DNA of 64,000 bases from Candidatus Endolissoclinum faulkneri L2 (GCF_000319385.1 NC_019566.1:1317266-1381265); one strand, 5' to 3'; positions 10,096-20,630 are shown, numbered from the stretch's first letter. Numbers and translations are program-made. Notes: a model not told the origin generated them from the sequence alone.

Positions 10096-11033
10096 AAGTA
10101 TTTAACCGAATTACCTTTGTAAATATTTATGATCTGATCTAACATCATCATAGCATCATTACGAGATCGCTGAAATGTGTTACGACCAATAATCGAACCA
10201 TTCGCACCGCCTTTATATAGGCTACGAATCTCTTCCATTAGAGCGTCAACTCCCTTGGCATCACCACCGGAAAATAATACAATGCGACGCCCATTGAAGC
10301 TTGATTGCATCAAATGACGAACTCGATCAGACAAGGTCGAAATTGGAATGTTATTGCTTTCATAAGCTTTGCGTGCTGTTTCTCGAAAGAGAGCAGCTTT
10401 TGGAGGCTTAATTTTTATAATATGAGCACCCACTAATGCTGCAATGTGCGCAGCGTAAGACGAAATATCAATAGCAGTTTCAGCCTCTTTTGGCAAATCT
10501 CCACCACGTGGATAAGACCATATGACAACAGCAAGACCAACCGACTTAGCCTCCTTAGCTATCTCGCGCATCTGACCCATCATTTCAAATTGAGAATCTG
10601 ATCCTGGATAAATAGTAAAGCCAATTGCTGAGCAGCCGAGGCGCAAAGCATCGCTGACAGAACCAGTAATAGCCTGAGATGGACTTTTTTTATCACGAGC
10701 TAAACTATTAGAAGAATTTACTTTTAATATTGTGGGAATTGCACCAGCAAAAGTGCAAGCTCCTGCCTCCAACATGCCAAGAGGAGCAGCATAGGCATTA
10801 AGCCCTGCATCAATCGCTAACTTATAATGATAATGAGGGTCGTAAGCATTCGGATTAGATGCAAAGCTGCATACTGGACCATGCTCAAAACCCTGGTCAA
10901 CTGGTAATATGACCATTCTACCAGTACCAGCAAGTTTACCATGCATTAATATGCGAGCAAGATTAGACTTAGTCCCAGGATTATCACTCTCATAGTAATC
11001 CAAGATTTTTTTAACTCTATCGGTAATCGCCAT
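10074..11033 (-). CDS. fba: Class I fructose-bisphosphate aldolase (DhnA/FbaB type)
   Basis: Schiff-base aldolase interconverting fructose 1,6-bisphosphate with dihydroxyacetone phosphate and glyceraldehyde 3-phosphate. The 319-residue sequence belongs to the archaeal-type class I group: ILPVDQGFEHGP near residue 45, the YPGSD block near 143, and the lysine-bearing strand GAHIIKIKPP (Lys207 or Lys209 as imine candidate). A late GRNTFQRSRNDAM phosphate loop follows. It precedes thiE with a 22-bp overlap and follows gap by about 200 bp. In many relatives pgk lies between gap and fba, but it is absent here. Confidence 0.92.
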   Translation of the reverse strand: MAITDRVKKILDYYESDNPGTKSNLARILMHGKLAGTGRMVILPVDQGFEHGPVCSFASNPNAYDPHYHYKLAIDAGLNAYAAPLGMLEAGACTFAGAIPTILKVNSSNSLARDKKSPSQAITGSVSDALRLGCSAIGFTIYPGSDSQFEMMGQMREIAKEAKSVGLAVVIWSYPRGGDLPKEAETAIDISSYAAHIAALVGAHIIKIKPPKAALFRETARKAYESNNIPISTLSDRVRHLMQSSFNGRRIVLFSGGDAKGVDALMEEIRSLYKGGANGSIIGRNTFQRSRNDAMMMLDQIINIYKGNSVKYLCQQKST

Positions 11034-11236
11034 GAATGGTCTCTCTATTAAAATCGTGCAGGTCTAGCTAAATCTTGAAATAACTCTTTAAGCGAGCAAT
11101 CATTGTTGCTACACTATGCATTGAAAGTTCTGGCTAAATTTTTGATAAATCTGTAACTACTTTTGTATATATTTAAAAGGAATATAATAATTAAGATTAT
11201 TGTAAACTATTTTTAGACTGTCTATTAACCTAGATA

Positions 11237-12244
11237 TTAAAAAGTTTTAGCTAAAACAGCAGCAGTATCTAGCATGCGATTAGAAAAACCCCACTCATTA
11301 TCATACCAGGACAAAACTCGCACCATCTTGCTTTCTATGACCTTGGTTTGACCTAAATCAAAGATCGATGAATGACTATTATGGTTAAAGTCTGCGGATA
11401 CTAATGGTTCAGAGTTAATGCCAATAATGCCCCTCAATGAACTATTAGCAGCTTCAGAAATAGCCATACTGATTTCTTCCACATTGGTATCTCGTTTAGG
11501 CACAAATTTAAAATCTATAAGGCTAACATTAGCAATCGGAACCCGTAGAGAGCTACCATCCAATTTGCCTTCCAGTTCCGGTATTACTAGACTAACAGTT
11601 TTAGCAGCCCCAGTGCAGGTTGGAATTATCGATTGAGCGGCAGCACGAGCACGCTGTAAATCATTATGAAGTGTATCGATAGTTGGTTGATCACCAGTAT
11701 AGGAATGTACCGTAGTCATGTATCCACGTTCAATCCCTACTACGTTGTTTAAGACAAAAGCGACTGGAGCGAGACAGTTAGTAGTACATGAAGCATTAGA
11801 GACAATTGCATGCTCTGACTTAAGTAAGTGATCGTTAACCCCGTAAACAATGGTTATGTCTGCATCAACGGATGGAGCGGAAATGAGAACTTTCTTAGCA
11901 CCAGCCTGGATATGCCTGGCAGCTTCTTCTCGTTTAGTAAACCTACCAGTACACTCTAACGCTATATCAACAGCAAGATCCTGATGTGGTAGTTTAGACG
12001 GATTTCGCTCAGCAGTTACCTTAAATCTACCGATACCAACATCCATCCAATCTTTGCCAGTGCTTACTTTACCAGAGAATCTACCATGAATACTGTCATA
12101 ACGAAATAAATGAGCATTACTTTCCACAGAACCTAAAGCATTTACCAAAACAACTTTAATATCTTCACGCTTTGATTCATATAATGAACGCAATACTAGT
12201 CGGCCAATCCGGCCAAAACCATTAATCGCAATATTCTTGACCAT
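11237..12244 (-). CDS. gap: Glyceraldehyde-3-phosphate dehydrogenase
   Basis: NAD(P)-dependent glycolytic/gluconeogenic enzyme. I choose the start at 12244, giving MVKNIAINGFGRIGR (335 aa). An AGGAAAG sits 6 bases before this ATG, and a longer in-frame extension to 12292 adds 16 residues with no family counterpart. The Rossmann motif NGFGRIG opens the protein and the catalytic block SNASCTTNC carries Cys153. The C-terminal SWYDNEWGFSNRM is the family end signature. It is upstream of fba-thiE on the same strand. Confidence 0.95.
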   Translation of the reverse strand: MVKNIAINGFGRIGRLVLRSLYESKREDIKVVLVNALGSVESNAHLFRYDSIHGRFSGKVSTGKDWMDVGIGRFKVTAERNPSKLPHQDLAVDIALECTGRFTKREEAARHIQAGAKKVLISAPSVDADITIVYGVNDHLLKSEHAIVSNASCTTNCLAPVAFVLNNVVGIERGYMTTVHSYTGDQPTIDTLHNDLQRARAAAQSIIPTCTGAAKTVSLVIPELEGKLDGSSLRVPIANVSLIDFKFVPKRDTNVEEISMAISEAANSSLRGIIGINSEPLVSADFNHNSHSSIFDLGQTKVIESKMVRVLSWYDNEWGFSNRMLDTAAVLAKTF

Positions 12245-12994
12245 TATTTCTTTCCTAAAAACTATGCATTCGAACAAGAAATAGATTTTCACGTAATCAA
12301 TATTAAAAGCTTTAATGGATATTCCACAAAAAATAATTGTTTACATTATTTACTACTTTTAATTAAAAAATCCTTTTTGATAAATTGACAAAATTTTTAC
12401 CTATAGCGTCGTTATTTTACTCAGATCAACAAAATTAATCATTTATTAATTAACCCGATTAATAAGTTAACTATAAATAAATTATTTTTGCTATTTTACA
12501 TTTAGCTAATTAACTAGTATTATGCTTACATTTAAGCATATAATCTCGTAATTACCTAGCATTAGAGTGAAGTAATGCTTAAGTCGTAACCAATACAGTT
12601 ATTTTTAGGCTAAAGGTATTCGTTACTTTGTGTATGCAAGGATCGTATAATATCTCTAAGTAAACATTTACGATCCGCTTCTTTAATTAGTACTAAGGAT
12701 TATTTACGGAAAGTTATTTAATCTAAATTAAGTAAATATAAAATTAAGACATGTAAATAGCAAAATTTCCCAGCCTATAGTTAGTTGATTTATTGTTTTA
12801 TATAAGTAAAATGATGATAATAAATTTAGTATTAAAGAATTAGTAATCAACAATTGACAATTTCAATATGGCTTTACCACATAGTAAAGCGCTAAATTAC
12901 AAACTTATTAACTATTAAATATTTTTATTTGTATATCTAGTTAACATTTATTTTTGTTCAAATTATCCATGTCCAATATAAAAGCACAATCAAC
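12245..12994. other. Intergenic stretch between trxB and gap
   Basis: About 750 bp of AT-rich DNA between two minus-strand genes. It must hold the gap promoter. I see no gene and no convincing regulatory motif beyond the gap ribosome-binding site. Confidence 0.45.
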
Positions 12995-13969
12995 TTATTT
13001 GCTATAAGTTTCATGTACATCCTTATTCGCACACTTAGCTAAGTACTTCTCTGCTTCCAAGGCTGCCATACAGCCCATGCCAGCAGCCGTTATCGCTTGA
13101 CGATAGATCTTGTCCGCACAATCCCCAGCTGCAAAAATGCCAGATACTGACGTTCTGGTTGAACCTGGTTCAACAATTAAATACCCATCATGGTCAAGTG
13201 ATAGCTCACCGATAAATAGCTTAGTAGCTGGGTCATGACCAATAGCTACAAACAAACCTTCGGCAGGCAAGATAATCGACTCGCCTGAATTTAAATTATT
13301 GATACGAATAGCTTCCACTCCTTTCGAGGAGTGGGCACTGCCCAATACTTCTTCAACCACACTATTCCAGATTACAGTAATTTTATCGTTATTTAATAAT
13401 CTATGTTGTAGGATTTTTTCTGCACGCAAACTATCTCGACGATGTACTAAAGTCACTGAACGACAAATGTTAACCAAATAAAGAGCTTCTTCAACTGCGG
13501 TATTGCCACCACCAACTACAACCACATTCTTATCTCGATAAAATGAGCCATCACAAATAGCACAAGCAGAAACCCCACAACCTTTAAAATGCTCCTCACT
13601 GGGTAAACCAAGCCAGCGCGCCCGGGCACCGGTAGCGATAATGATGCTTTTGGCAGAATAAACAACGTCTTGATCTGTTACACAACGAAATGGATATTGC
13701 GAGAAATCAACTGCATTTACAATATCATAAACAATTTTAGCGCCTACATTCATAGCTTGTTTTTGCATTGTTTCCATGAGCCAAGTACCTTGAACAACAT
13801 CGGCAAATCCTGGATAGTTCTCCACCTCTGAAGTAAGAGTCATTTGCCCACCGGGTTGCAATCCACCTAGTATAACAGGTGAAAGGTTTGCACGTGCAGC
13901 ATAAATTCCAGCAGTTAACCCCGAGGGCCCGGCGCCGATTATAAGTAAATTTTCTTGATAATTAGGCAT
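12995..13969 (-). CDS. trxB: Thioredoxin reductase
   Basis: NADPH-dependent flavoenzyme that keeps thioredoxin reduced in the cytosol. The 324-residue product has the FAD-binding start LLIIGAGPSGLTAG, the redox pair CAICDG (Cys136 and Cys139), and the NADPH-binding VVVGGGNTAVEEA segment. The C-terminal GIFAAGDCAD block is the second FAD motif. Domain order and length are those of low-molecular-weight bacterial TrxB. It stands alone, with long noncoding flanks on both sides. Confidence 0.95.
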   Translation of the reverse strand: MPNYQENLLIIGAGPSGLTAGIYAARANLSPVILGGLQPGGQMTLTSEVENYPGFADVVQGTWLMETMQKQAMNVGAKIVYDIVNAVDFSQYPFRCVTDQDVVYSAKSIIIATGARARWLGLPSEEHFKGCGVSACAICDGSFYRDKNVVVVGGGNTAVEEALYLVNICRSVTLVHRRDSLRAEKILQHRLLNNDKITVIWNSVVEEVLGSAHSSKGVEAIRINNLNSGESIILPAEGLFVAIGHDPATKLFIGELSLDHDGYLIVEPGSTRTSVSGIFAAGDCADKIYRQAITAAGMGCMAALEAEKYLAKCANKDVHETYSK

Positions 13970-14657
13970 TCTAATTTTTCCTCAATCTAGGCACAATTTA
14001 GAAACTCTAAGAAAGTCAATACTACAACTAAATAATATCAGCCTTTAAATAAATTAACATAAACTCGAATATCTTCGATATGTTTAGTTAGATGAATATA
14101 ATATTGATGTCATAAATATATCAACTACAACTCAACTACAGCAAGACATCTCGATTACATTATAAATTTAACTTATTAAACCTAAACTAGATTTAATAAT
14201 CAATAATTTTGCTTGCTGTATTTTTAAGTAAATTAAAAATTTTTAATATTTATGATTAATTTAAGTCTAGTGAATTAATATACACATTAATGTGTAAGAA
14301 ATTCATAGAGGAGATGTCATTTAAAGTATTAAATTAATACAAATTTTTAATTGAAAATATAGTATTAACTTAAAATAGCATTTTACGAAAAGTAAACGCT
14401 AAAGCTTAAAAAATCATTAAACATTTTATAAAAAAGTTTTTATAAATTTTGCATAAAACAAAATTGGGAAATTATTCTAGTAACTAGATGATTTTTTAAA
14501 AAATTTTTAAATCTTGGTTGGGAATTTTAATACTATAAATTTTTTACCAAAACAAAACTTGTTCTTTAAATTTTAGCTAACTAACTGAGATAAAAAAACA
14601 TTTAATTAATAAACAGATTTTTAATAGCGCTATTAAAACTAGTTGATAGGTCTAAAC
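13970..14657. other. Divergent intergenic region, trxB / FAD hydroxylase
   Basis: About 690 bp between diverging genes, so it should hold both promoters. It is very AT-rich. No clear -35/-10 pair can be singled out by eye and no gene is seen. Confidence 0.45.
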
Positions 14658-15779
14658 ATGCAAGTAGATGCAATAGTAGTTGGAGACGGTATTAGTGGTC
14701 GCCTAGCTTACCGTGTGTTAAAAAGATTAGGACTAGATGCAATAATTATTGCTCCTAAAGGATCAATTCAAGCTGATCACCGTAATACAGCTATACTACC
14801 GTTAAGCGTTAATTATCTGTATGGTTTAGGAGTTAATGTTTCATCAAAAGCAACACCATTGCTTGGAATACTGATTGAAAGTCTTGGATCCTTTGGATTT
14901 ATCGAGGAAAGATTTTCTGCGAAGGAAGTTGAAGAAACTTATTTGGCATTAAATCTTCCGATCAGCGATCTTGCTAACCTAATGCCAATAGAAAAGCACT
15001 TAGAAGACAAGATAAGTGAAATCAATAGCAGTAAAACATGCGTTACAGTAAAAACAAACAGAGGATATCAAATAACCGCTCGATTAGTAATAGCAGCGGA
15101 TGGAAAATCCTCAATCGCTCATAAAAGTGCAAACATTCGCATTTGGCAGCGTCTACTTGGACTAAGTGCACTTTGTGTTCCGGTCGCATTAAACGCTCCC
15201 CATTACGGGCTTTGCATAGAACGTTACGATAATACTGGATCTATTACCATTGTTCCTCTTGGAACTCATAATGGATCACTTATTCGTATCGCGCAAACTG
15301 AAATGATTGACAAGCTTATGTCGACTGGTCTATTAGGAATTGAAATTGATACCCGTATTCGTCAACCAGCCTACAAACAGCTTAAGATTACGACAGTACC
15401 AGTTGTTTTCCCGCTCTCTATAGGATGCTCATTATCTCCAGCACGAGATCGAATAGTAGCTGTAGGAGATGCAGCACATGTCCTTCCTCCTCTTGGGGCA
15501 CAAGGATGGAACTTGGCAGTGCGTGATATGATCACTTTAGAAAAAGTGCTCTCTGTTGTTGCACGTGTAGGTGGTGATATTGGCAGCGCTGAGACCTTAT
15601 CGCGGTACTCCTGCCAGCGTCGTTATGAGCTAACTGCTTATCTTATAACGATAGGAATACTAACCAAAATAGCTACTAGTACATCTCTATTTGGGCATTT
15701 AACTCGAGAATTTTGGCTAAGAAGACTATCGGGTGACATAAACATTAAGCACTGGTTAATGCGTAAAGGATTATCCTAA
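14658..15779 (+). CDS. UbiH/UbiF/COQ6-family FAD-dependent hydroxylase
   Basis: Flavoprotein monooxygenase of the group that hydroxylates the ubiquinone ring. The start at the ATG at 14658 is preferred because an AGG lies 7 bases upstream; a TTG at 14643 is the alternative. The product of 373 aa opens with the dinucleotide fold VVGDGISGR and has the second FAD motif AADGKSS. The family signature follows as VAVGDAAHVLPPLGAQGWNLAVRD, with Ala where most members have Gly after PPLG. The family match is strong, but which ring position it hydroxylates (UbiH, UbiF or UbiL type) cannot be told. It is isolated from other ubi genes. Confidence 0.85.
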   Translation: MQVDAIVVGDGISGRLAYRVLKRLGLDAIIIAPKGSIQADHRNTAILPLSVNYLYGLGVNVSSKATPLLGILIESLGSFGFIEERFSAKEVEETYLALNLPISDLANLMPIEKHLEDKISEINSSKTCVTVKTNRGYQITARLVIAADGKSSIAHKSANIRIWQRLLGLSALCVPVALNAPHYGLCIERYDNTGSITIVPLGTHNGSLIRIAQTEMIDKLMSTGLLGIEIDTRIRQPAYKQLKITTVPVVFPLSIGCSLSPARDRIVAVGDAAHVLPPLGAQGWNLAVRDMITLEKVLSVVARVGGDIGSAETLSRYSCQRRYELTAYLITIGILTKIATSTSLFGHLTREFWLRRLSGDINIKHWLMRKGLS

Positions 15780-16853
15780 AGGAATTGTTTGCCTTACTCC
15801 TAAAAATATACTGTAAGTATATTGAATTTATCATCTATTTATAAATGATCAGTATCATAATTGCTTAAAATAAAAAATCATACGATCGTTAATCAATAAT
15901 GTAAAAGCAAATTTTGCCTAGCGGATTAACAATATTATATGAAATAAGATAACTAACAAAATATTGCTTATATTTGTTAGTTATTAATCAAGATTGATTA
16001 ATAACTAATTTACGACAAGAAACCTTCGGAGGTTGGGCATAATTGAAATATTTGCATTTTTAGTTATATGATATATTAGGCAATATGCTTGTTTGCAGAT
16101 AGCTTTTGACAATGTCAAATATTTTACGCTAGTCAGAATATTAAATTATGAAAGCTATAATTTTAAAAAAAAACAAAGGATGCAATTACTGACATTTTAA
16201 ATTAATAGTTTTTTTTTATACTTTATTTAGAGATTATATGACGAGAAGCGTTTGCTTGAAGAATGTCTATTAATACTATAGACCGAATCTTAGTGGAGAT
16301 TTACGGATATAACTCTTTGATTTTAGATCATATTTTATAATAATTGCATTTCTTGCTGCGATAATTTTCGATTAATTAATAATGCTCAATAAAGTTATGA
16401 GCTGTTATTTTTTACTGCATTATCTAATCTATCTAATCAAATTTAAAAAATCATTTAATCAGTAAGATAATAATGTTCCTAAAGTAATTTGTTATTTTTG
16501 ATTAGCTCAAAGAATTAAATTTATGTTTAACAAGCTAGGTGACCGAAAATTGTTCGTAGTACTGCAAAAAAAAATCAGCCTATATAAAGCTGGGTGTTGT
16601 CATTTTTGCCCGAAACCACAAGTGGTACATAATTCAAAATTAATTTTAGTTAATTGGTAATTTTGCTAGTTGGGTAAGTAGTTTTCATTAACAATAACTA
16701 TCCAATGAAAAATTCTTTTCTTCCTAAAAACCTCGTGTTTGATATTTGTCTAAGCATAATTTAGAAATTATTAATCTAAAGTTAACTAGACAAACTACTA
16801 ATAATTTTTAATGCACAATCGTACTAAAATAGTTTATAAATATTTTTTAGTTA
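15780..16853. other. Gene desert before pyrB
   Basis: About 1.07 kb without a recognised gene. It contains a perfect stem-loop at 15977-16008. A slightly more GC-rich patch around 16520-16640 stands out from its surroundings, but I cannot assign it to a known RNA or gene. Confidence 0.45.
15977..16008. repeat. Perfect inverted repeat, 14-bp arms
   Basis: Arms 15977-15990 and 15995-16008 with a 4-base loop, about 200 bases after the FAD hydroxylase stop. It may be a transcript end structure, though no T tract follows. Confidence 0.6.
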
Positions 16854-17870
16854 ATGCTAATACTAGCTATAATAAAGTATGATCTAATGATCAAAGTTAT
16901 TTCACAGAATTCGATAATACCATCAGATCACAATCATCAAGTTTATCCGTATCATCACCTGCTTGGTATCGATGGACTTACTAGAGTAGATATTGATTAT
17001 CTACTTAACCGGTCTGAATGGTTCGTTGAACATAATCGACAAATGGACAAAAAATGCACCAGCTTGCAGGGACGGACCATAATTAACTTGTTTTTTGAAA
17101 GTTCTACCCGAACCAGAACTAGCTTCGAGTTGGCTAGCAAGCGTCTTGGAAGTGATGTTATCAATATGTCAGTCGAATCATCTTCAATAAAAAAAGGCGA
17201 AAGTTTGATTGATACCGCGATGACTCTTAATGCGATGCATCCAGATGTTTTGATCGTACGTCATCCAGAATCTGGTGAGGTACAGTTATTGTCAGAAAAG
17301 GTTAAATGTTCGGTTATTAATGCGGGTGACGGTAGTCATGAGCATCCTACTCAAGCATTATTGGATGCCTTAACTATACGCCGGCGCAAGGGATATCTGG
17401 AAGGGTTAGAGGTTGCAATTTGCGGTGATATCACTCATAGTCGAGTTGCTCGCTCTAACATTTACCTACTGTTAATCATGGGTGCCCGGGTGCGCCTTGT
17501 CGCGCCACCTACTTTATTGCCCAGCAAAATTGAACGCATGGGGGTGGAGATCCACCACAACATGAAAAGCGGTATAGCTGGCTGCGATATTATCATGATG
17601 CTTCGTTTACAAAAAGAGCGGACGCGTGGATCATTTGTACCTTCCGCTCGAGAGTATTTTCGCTATTTTGGCCTTGATACAAAGAAACTTAAAACGGCTA
17701 AACCAAACGCGCTTATTATGCACCCCGGACCAATGAACCGTGGTGTAGAAATTGATAGCTTAGTAGCAGATGACATTAAACGCTCACTAATTCGTGAACA
17801 AGTAGAAATGGGCGTTGCTGTGCGGATGGCTGTCCTTGACCTTCTTATATCTAATCAAGCAAAAATTTAA
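16854..17870 (+). CDS. pyrB: Aspartate carbamoyltransferase catalytic chain
   Basis: Catalyses carbamoyl phosphate plus aspartate to carbamoyl aspartate, the committed step of pyrimidine synthesis. The carbamoyl-phosphate loop [11 protein letters not shown], the HPTQALLDA segment and the late [11 protein letters not shown] block are all present. The N-terminus is uncertain: the ATG at 16854 gives 338 aa, while an ATG at 16887 would remove 11 residues that look unlike the family. Neither has a clear ribosome-binding site. The pyrC-like gene begins 16 bp after the stop, as in the PyrB-PyrC pairs whose products form a complex. Confidence 0.94.
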   Translation: MLILAIIKYDLMIKVISQNSIIPSDHNHQVYPYHHLLGIDGLTRVDIDYLLNRSEWFVEHNRQMDKKCTSLQGRTIINLFFESSTRTRTSFELASKRLGSDVINMSVESSSIKKGESLIDTAMTLNAMHPDVLIVRHPESGEVQLLSEKVKCSVINAGDGSHEHPTQALLDALTIRRRKGYLEGLEVAICGDITHSRVARSNIYLLLIMGARVRLVAPPTLLPSKIERMGVEIHHNMKSGIAGCDIIMMLRLQKERTRGSFVPSAREYFRYFGLDTKKLKTAKPNALIMHPGPMNRGVEIDSLVADDIKRSLIREQVEMGVAVRMAVLDLLISNQAKI

Positions 17871-17886
17871 ATAAGAAAATTAATTA

Positions 17887-19176
17887 ATGACAACACTTTA
17901 CAATAATGCCCGACTGCTCGATCCAGCTAGCGGGCTTGACACGATGGGCGCGCTATTAGTGCACGAAGGCAAAATTGTTAAGGTAAGCGAAAAGGTATTT
18001 GTTGATTTATTACAAGTGGACGCTGATATTGTCGACTGTAAAGAACGCTGTCTCGCTCCCGGACTAGTTGATATGCGAGTACAAATGCGTGAACCGGGCA
18101 ATGAGCATATTGAAACTATGTACTCGGCACAGAAGGCTGCTGTAGCAGGGGGCATAACCACTTTCGCTCCTCTACCGAATACTAATCCAATAATAGATGA
18201 TGTTTCGTTACTTGAATTTGTGCAGCGAAGAGCCCTGGAAATTGGTCTCGCTAACGTACACCCTTATGCTGCGATCACTAAAGGACTAAGAGGCAGTGAA
18301 ATAACAGAATTCGGAATGCTCGCCGATAGCGGAGCAGTCGCTTTCACTGATGCCAAGTACTCTGTCAGCAATTCCTTGGTAATGCGTCGAGCGCTATCTT
18401 ACGCTAGCATTTTTAAACGCACGATAGTCCAGCATCCAGAAGATCCTTATTTAGCTAGCAAAGGATCAGCTAATGAAGGTGAGATTGCGACTCGGCTAGG
18501 ATTATCTGGCATTCCGTCGATAGCAGAAGTGATAATGGTTGAAAGAGATTTACGATTAGTAGAATTAACTGGTAATAGTTATCATGCTGCGCACCTTTCT
18601 ACGGCAGCGGCTATAGAAGCCATCCGTCAAGCAAAAAAAAGAGGATTACCAGTTACCTGTGAAACCGCTCCACCATATTTTGCACTCAACGAAGATGCTA
18701 TTATCGGCTACCGCACATTTGCTCGGCTTTCCCCTCCCTTGCGTAGCGAACAAGACCGATTAGCAGTTGTTGCAGGCCTGGCTGATGGCACCATAGATGC
18801 TATAGCTAGTGATCATGATCCGCACGACCATAATAGGAAAGACGTTCCGTTCTCACAAGCAGTTTCCGGTGCCGTAGGATTAGAAACGCTACTGCCTATA
18901 AGTCTAGAGTTGGTTCACACTAAGGCTATGAAACTAATAGATTTACTACATAGACTAACTGTTGCTCCGGCACGTATCTTAGGGCTACCATATGGCACAC
19001 TAAAACTAGGAGGAGACGCTGATTTAGTGATATTTGATTTAAACCGGATAGATAAGGTAACACCTGAGCGTTTTGCATCCAAATCCCGAAATACGCCATT
19101 TGACAAAAGACCGATAGAAGGTCGCGTCTGGCGAACAGTGTATCGCGGTAATGTGGTTTATGATGTGGAAAAATAA
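17887..19176 (+). CDS. pyrC: Dihydroorotase-like protein PyrC (metal motif altered)
   Basis: Amidohydrolase-fold protein of the class I dihydroorotase family, 429 aa, adjacent to pyrB. Conserved blocks include PGLVDMRVQMREPGNEH, the PNTNPIIDD substrate loop, HAAHLST and ASDHDPHD. The first metal motif, normally D-x-H-x-H, reads D-M-R-V-Q here (Arg64 and Gln66 replace both histidines). In such family members catalysis is lost or altered, and the protein serves as a structural partner of aspartate carbamoyltransferase. An active dihydroorotase may therefore be encoded elsewhere. It lies 16 bp from pyrB and about 55 bp before plsY. Confidence 0.88.
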   Translation: MTTLYNNARLLDPASGLDTMGALLVHEGKIVKVSEKVFVDLLQVDADIVDCKERCLAPGLVDMRVQMREPGNEHIETMYSAQKAAVAGGITTFAPLPNTNPIIDDVSLLEFVQRRALEIGLANVHPYAAITKGLRGSEITEFGMLADSGAVAFTDAKYSVSNSLVMRRALSYASIFKRTIVQHPEDPYLASKGSANEGEIATRLGLSGIPSIAEVIMVERDLRLVELTGNSYHAAHLSTAAAIEAIRQAKKRGLPVTCETAPPYFALNEDAIIGYRTFARLSPPLRSEQDRLAVVAGLADGTIDAIASDHDPHDHNRKDVPFSQAVSGAVGLETLLPISLELVHTKAMKLIDLLHRLTVAPARILGLPYGTLKLGGDADLVIFDLNRIDKVTPERFASKSRNTPFDKRPIEGRVWRTVYRGNVVYDVEK

Positions 19177-19232
19177 ATTTTTGCAACGAAAAATTGGAAC
19201 TTCATCTATAATCTATATCTGTCAAATTGATC

Positions 19233-19832
19233 ATGTCTACATATGAGTTTTTCGCTGGTTTTGTAGTAGCGTATTTAATTGGTTCAATCCCTTTCGGGTT
19301 GATTATTACTAGGTATTTTGGCCTTAGTGACATTCGTTTAATTGGTTCTCACAGTATTGGCGCCACTAACGTTCTACGAACCGGTCACAAAAGTCTTGCA
19401 TTAGTCACAGCGCTACTTGACAGCTGCAAAGGCAGCTTCGTAGTAATGAGTGGTTGGCAATTTGGGGATAGCATGGCTTACTTAGCGGCAATTTGGGTTG
19501 TTATTGGTCATTGTTTTCCACTCTGGATAAAATTTAAAGGCGGCAAAGGAGTTGCAACAGCTATCGGGGTATGGTTAGCCTTAGCTACTGATATTGGAGT
19601 TATCGTTTGTTTACTCTGGTTAATCATCGCTTTTATATTTCGTTATGCTTCAGCTGCTTCGTTAGCAGCTACAACCGTAGCACCATTGCTTGCATGGAAT
19701 ATGGGCAATCCTGCACTTGCTCAAGCTGGAATAGTAATCGTAAGTATAATATGGCTACGCCATTATCACAACATCTGCCGGATTATGGCCGGTTGTGAAA
19801 GCAAGATTACATTGTGCAAAAAAAAACAATAA
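19233..19832 (+). CDS. plsY: Glycerol-3-phosphate acyltransferase PlsY
   Basis: Inner-membrane enzyme that transfers an acyl group from acyl phosphate to glycerol 3-phosphate, the first step of phospholipid synthesis. The three family motifs are visible: GSIPFG, SIGATNVLRTG and KFKGGKGVATAIGV. Several hydrophobic segments surround them. I take the ATG at 19233 as start; a TTG at 19227 is in frame just upstream. Length about 199 aa is normal. It follows pyrB-pyrC in the common alphaproteobacterial order. Confidence 0.93.
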   Translation: MSTYEFFAGFVVAYLIGSIPFGLIITRYFGLSDIRLIGSHSIGATNVLRTGHKSLALVTALLDSCKGSFVVMSGWQFGDSMAYLAAIWVVIGHCFPLWIKFKGGKGVATAIGVWLALATDIGVIVCLLWLIIAFIFRYASAASLAATTVAPLLAWNMGNPALAQAGIVIVSIIWLRHYHNICRIMAGCESKITLCKKKQ

Positions 19833-20630
19833 AGCCATTAGTTTAATAAAAATTTTTTAGTTTTTCGTATAATGCAATTATTACTTTGCGCATTGACATA
19901 ACTTCAATGCTTTCTTCTTATTAATTCAATGTTATCTCGCTTGCTGCATAAGTCCTTGATAAAATCGAAAACAGCAAGACTTAATTTCAATTAATTATTG
20001 AATAGCCTGATTCGATTCAAAATTTTTTTGTAAAGCCTCAATTACTTTTGGAAAATTTTGATAATAAATTATGATTAATTAAAAAAATTAAAAAAGCGAT
20101 AAAGTAAATATACAATATAATTCTGAATATATTCGTATTCTTATTGTCGCCATAACTTACTTACTTTAATTTAATAGATTCGAAAAATTGCATTGGGTGT
20201 AAATAATTTCTCGATTAAGAGCCATTTTGCTATGGATACAACTAATCGATTCTAGGTTTTAAATTTAATTAAGAATAACCGGGCAATTAATTGCTTTAGA
20301 TTTGTTGATGACTGATATCTAATACCTAATTACATATAAAAGCATTAACCTTTATTAACACTCAAAGAGCTAATGTTTTATCAACTAATTGTCAGTTAAT
20401 TAACAATAAATAACTATAAAATAAGTTTACTTGTAAAAATGAATTTGAGAAAAATTAACTTTTTAAATGCATATTTAAAATATAAATGCATATTTAAAAT
20501 ATAATAAATAAACTAATTCATAATGACATAACATCATGTTATATTATGTATTTTGAATTTTATTCAAATCTAAATCTCCTATTTGTATATTGATAACAGT
20601 GCCAAATCTTAGAGAAGCGAGTAGTATGGC
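19833..20630. other. Gap between plsY and topA (dprA slot)
   Basis: About 800 bp with no recognised gene. Many alphaproteobacteria have dprA between plsY and topA; no readable dprA fragment remains. It contains a two-copy 19-bp tandem repeat at 20465-20502. Confidence 0.45.
20465..20502. repeat. 19-bp tandem duplication upstream of topA
   Basis: Two exact adjacent copies (20465-20483 and 20484-20502) of a 19-base AT-rich unit that includes an ATGCAT palindrome. It lies about 130 bases before the topA start, so it could sit in or near the promoter. Confidence 0.75.
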
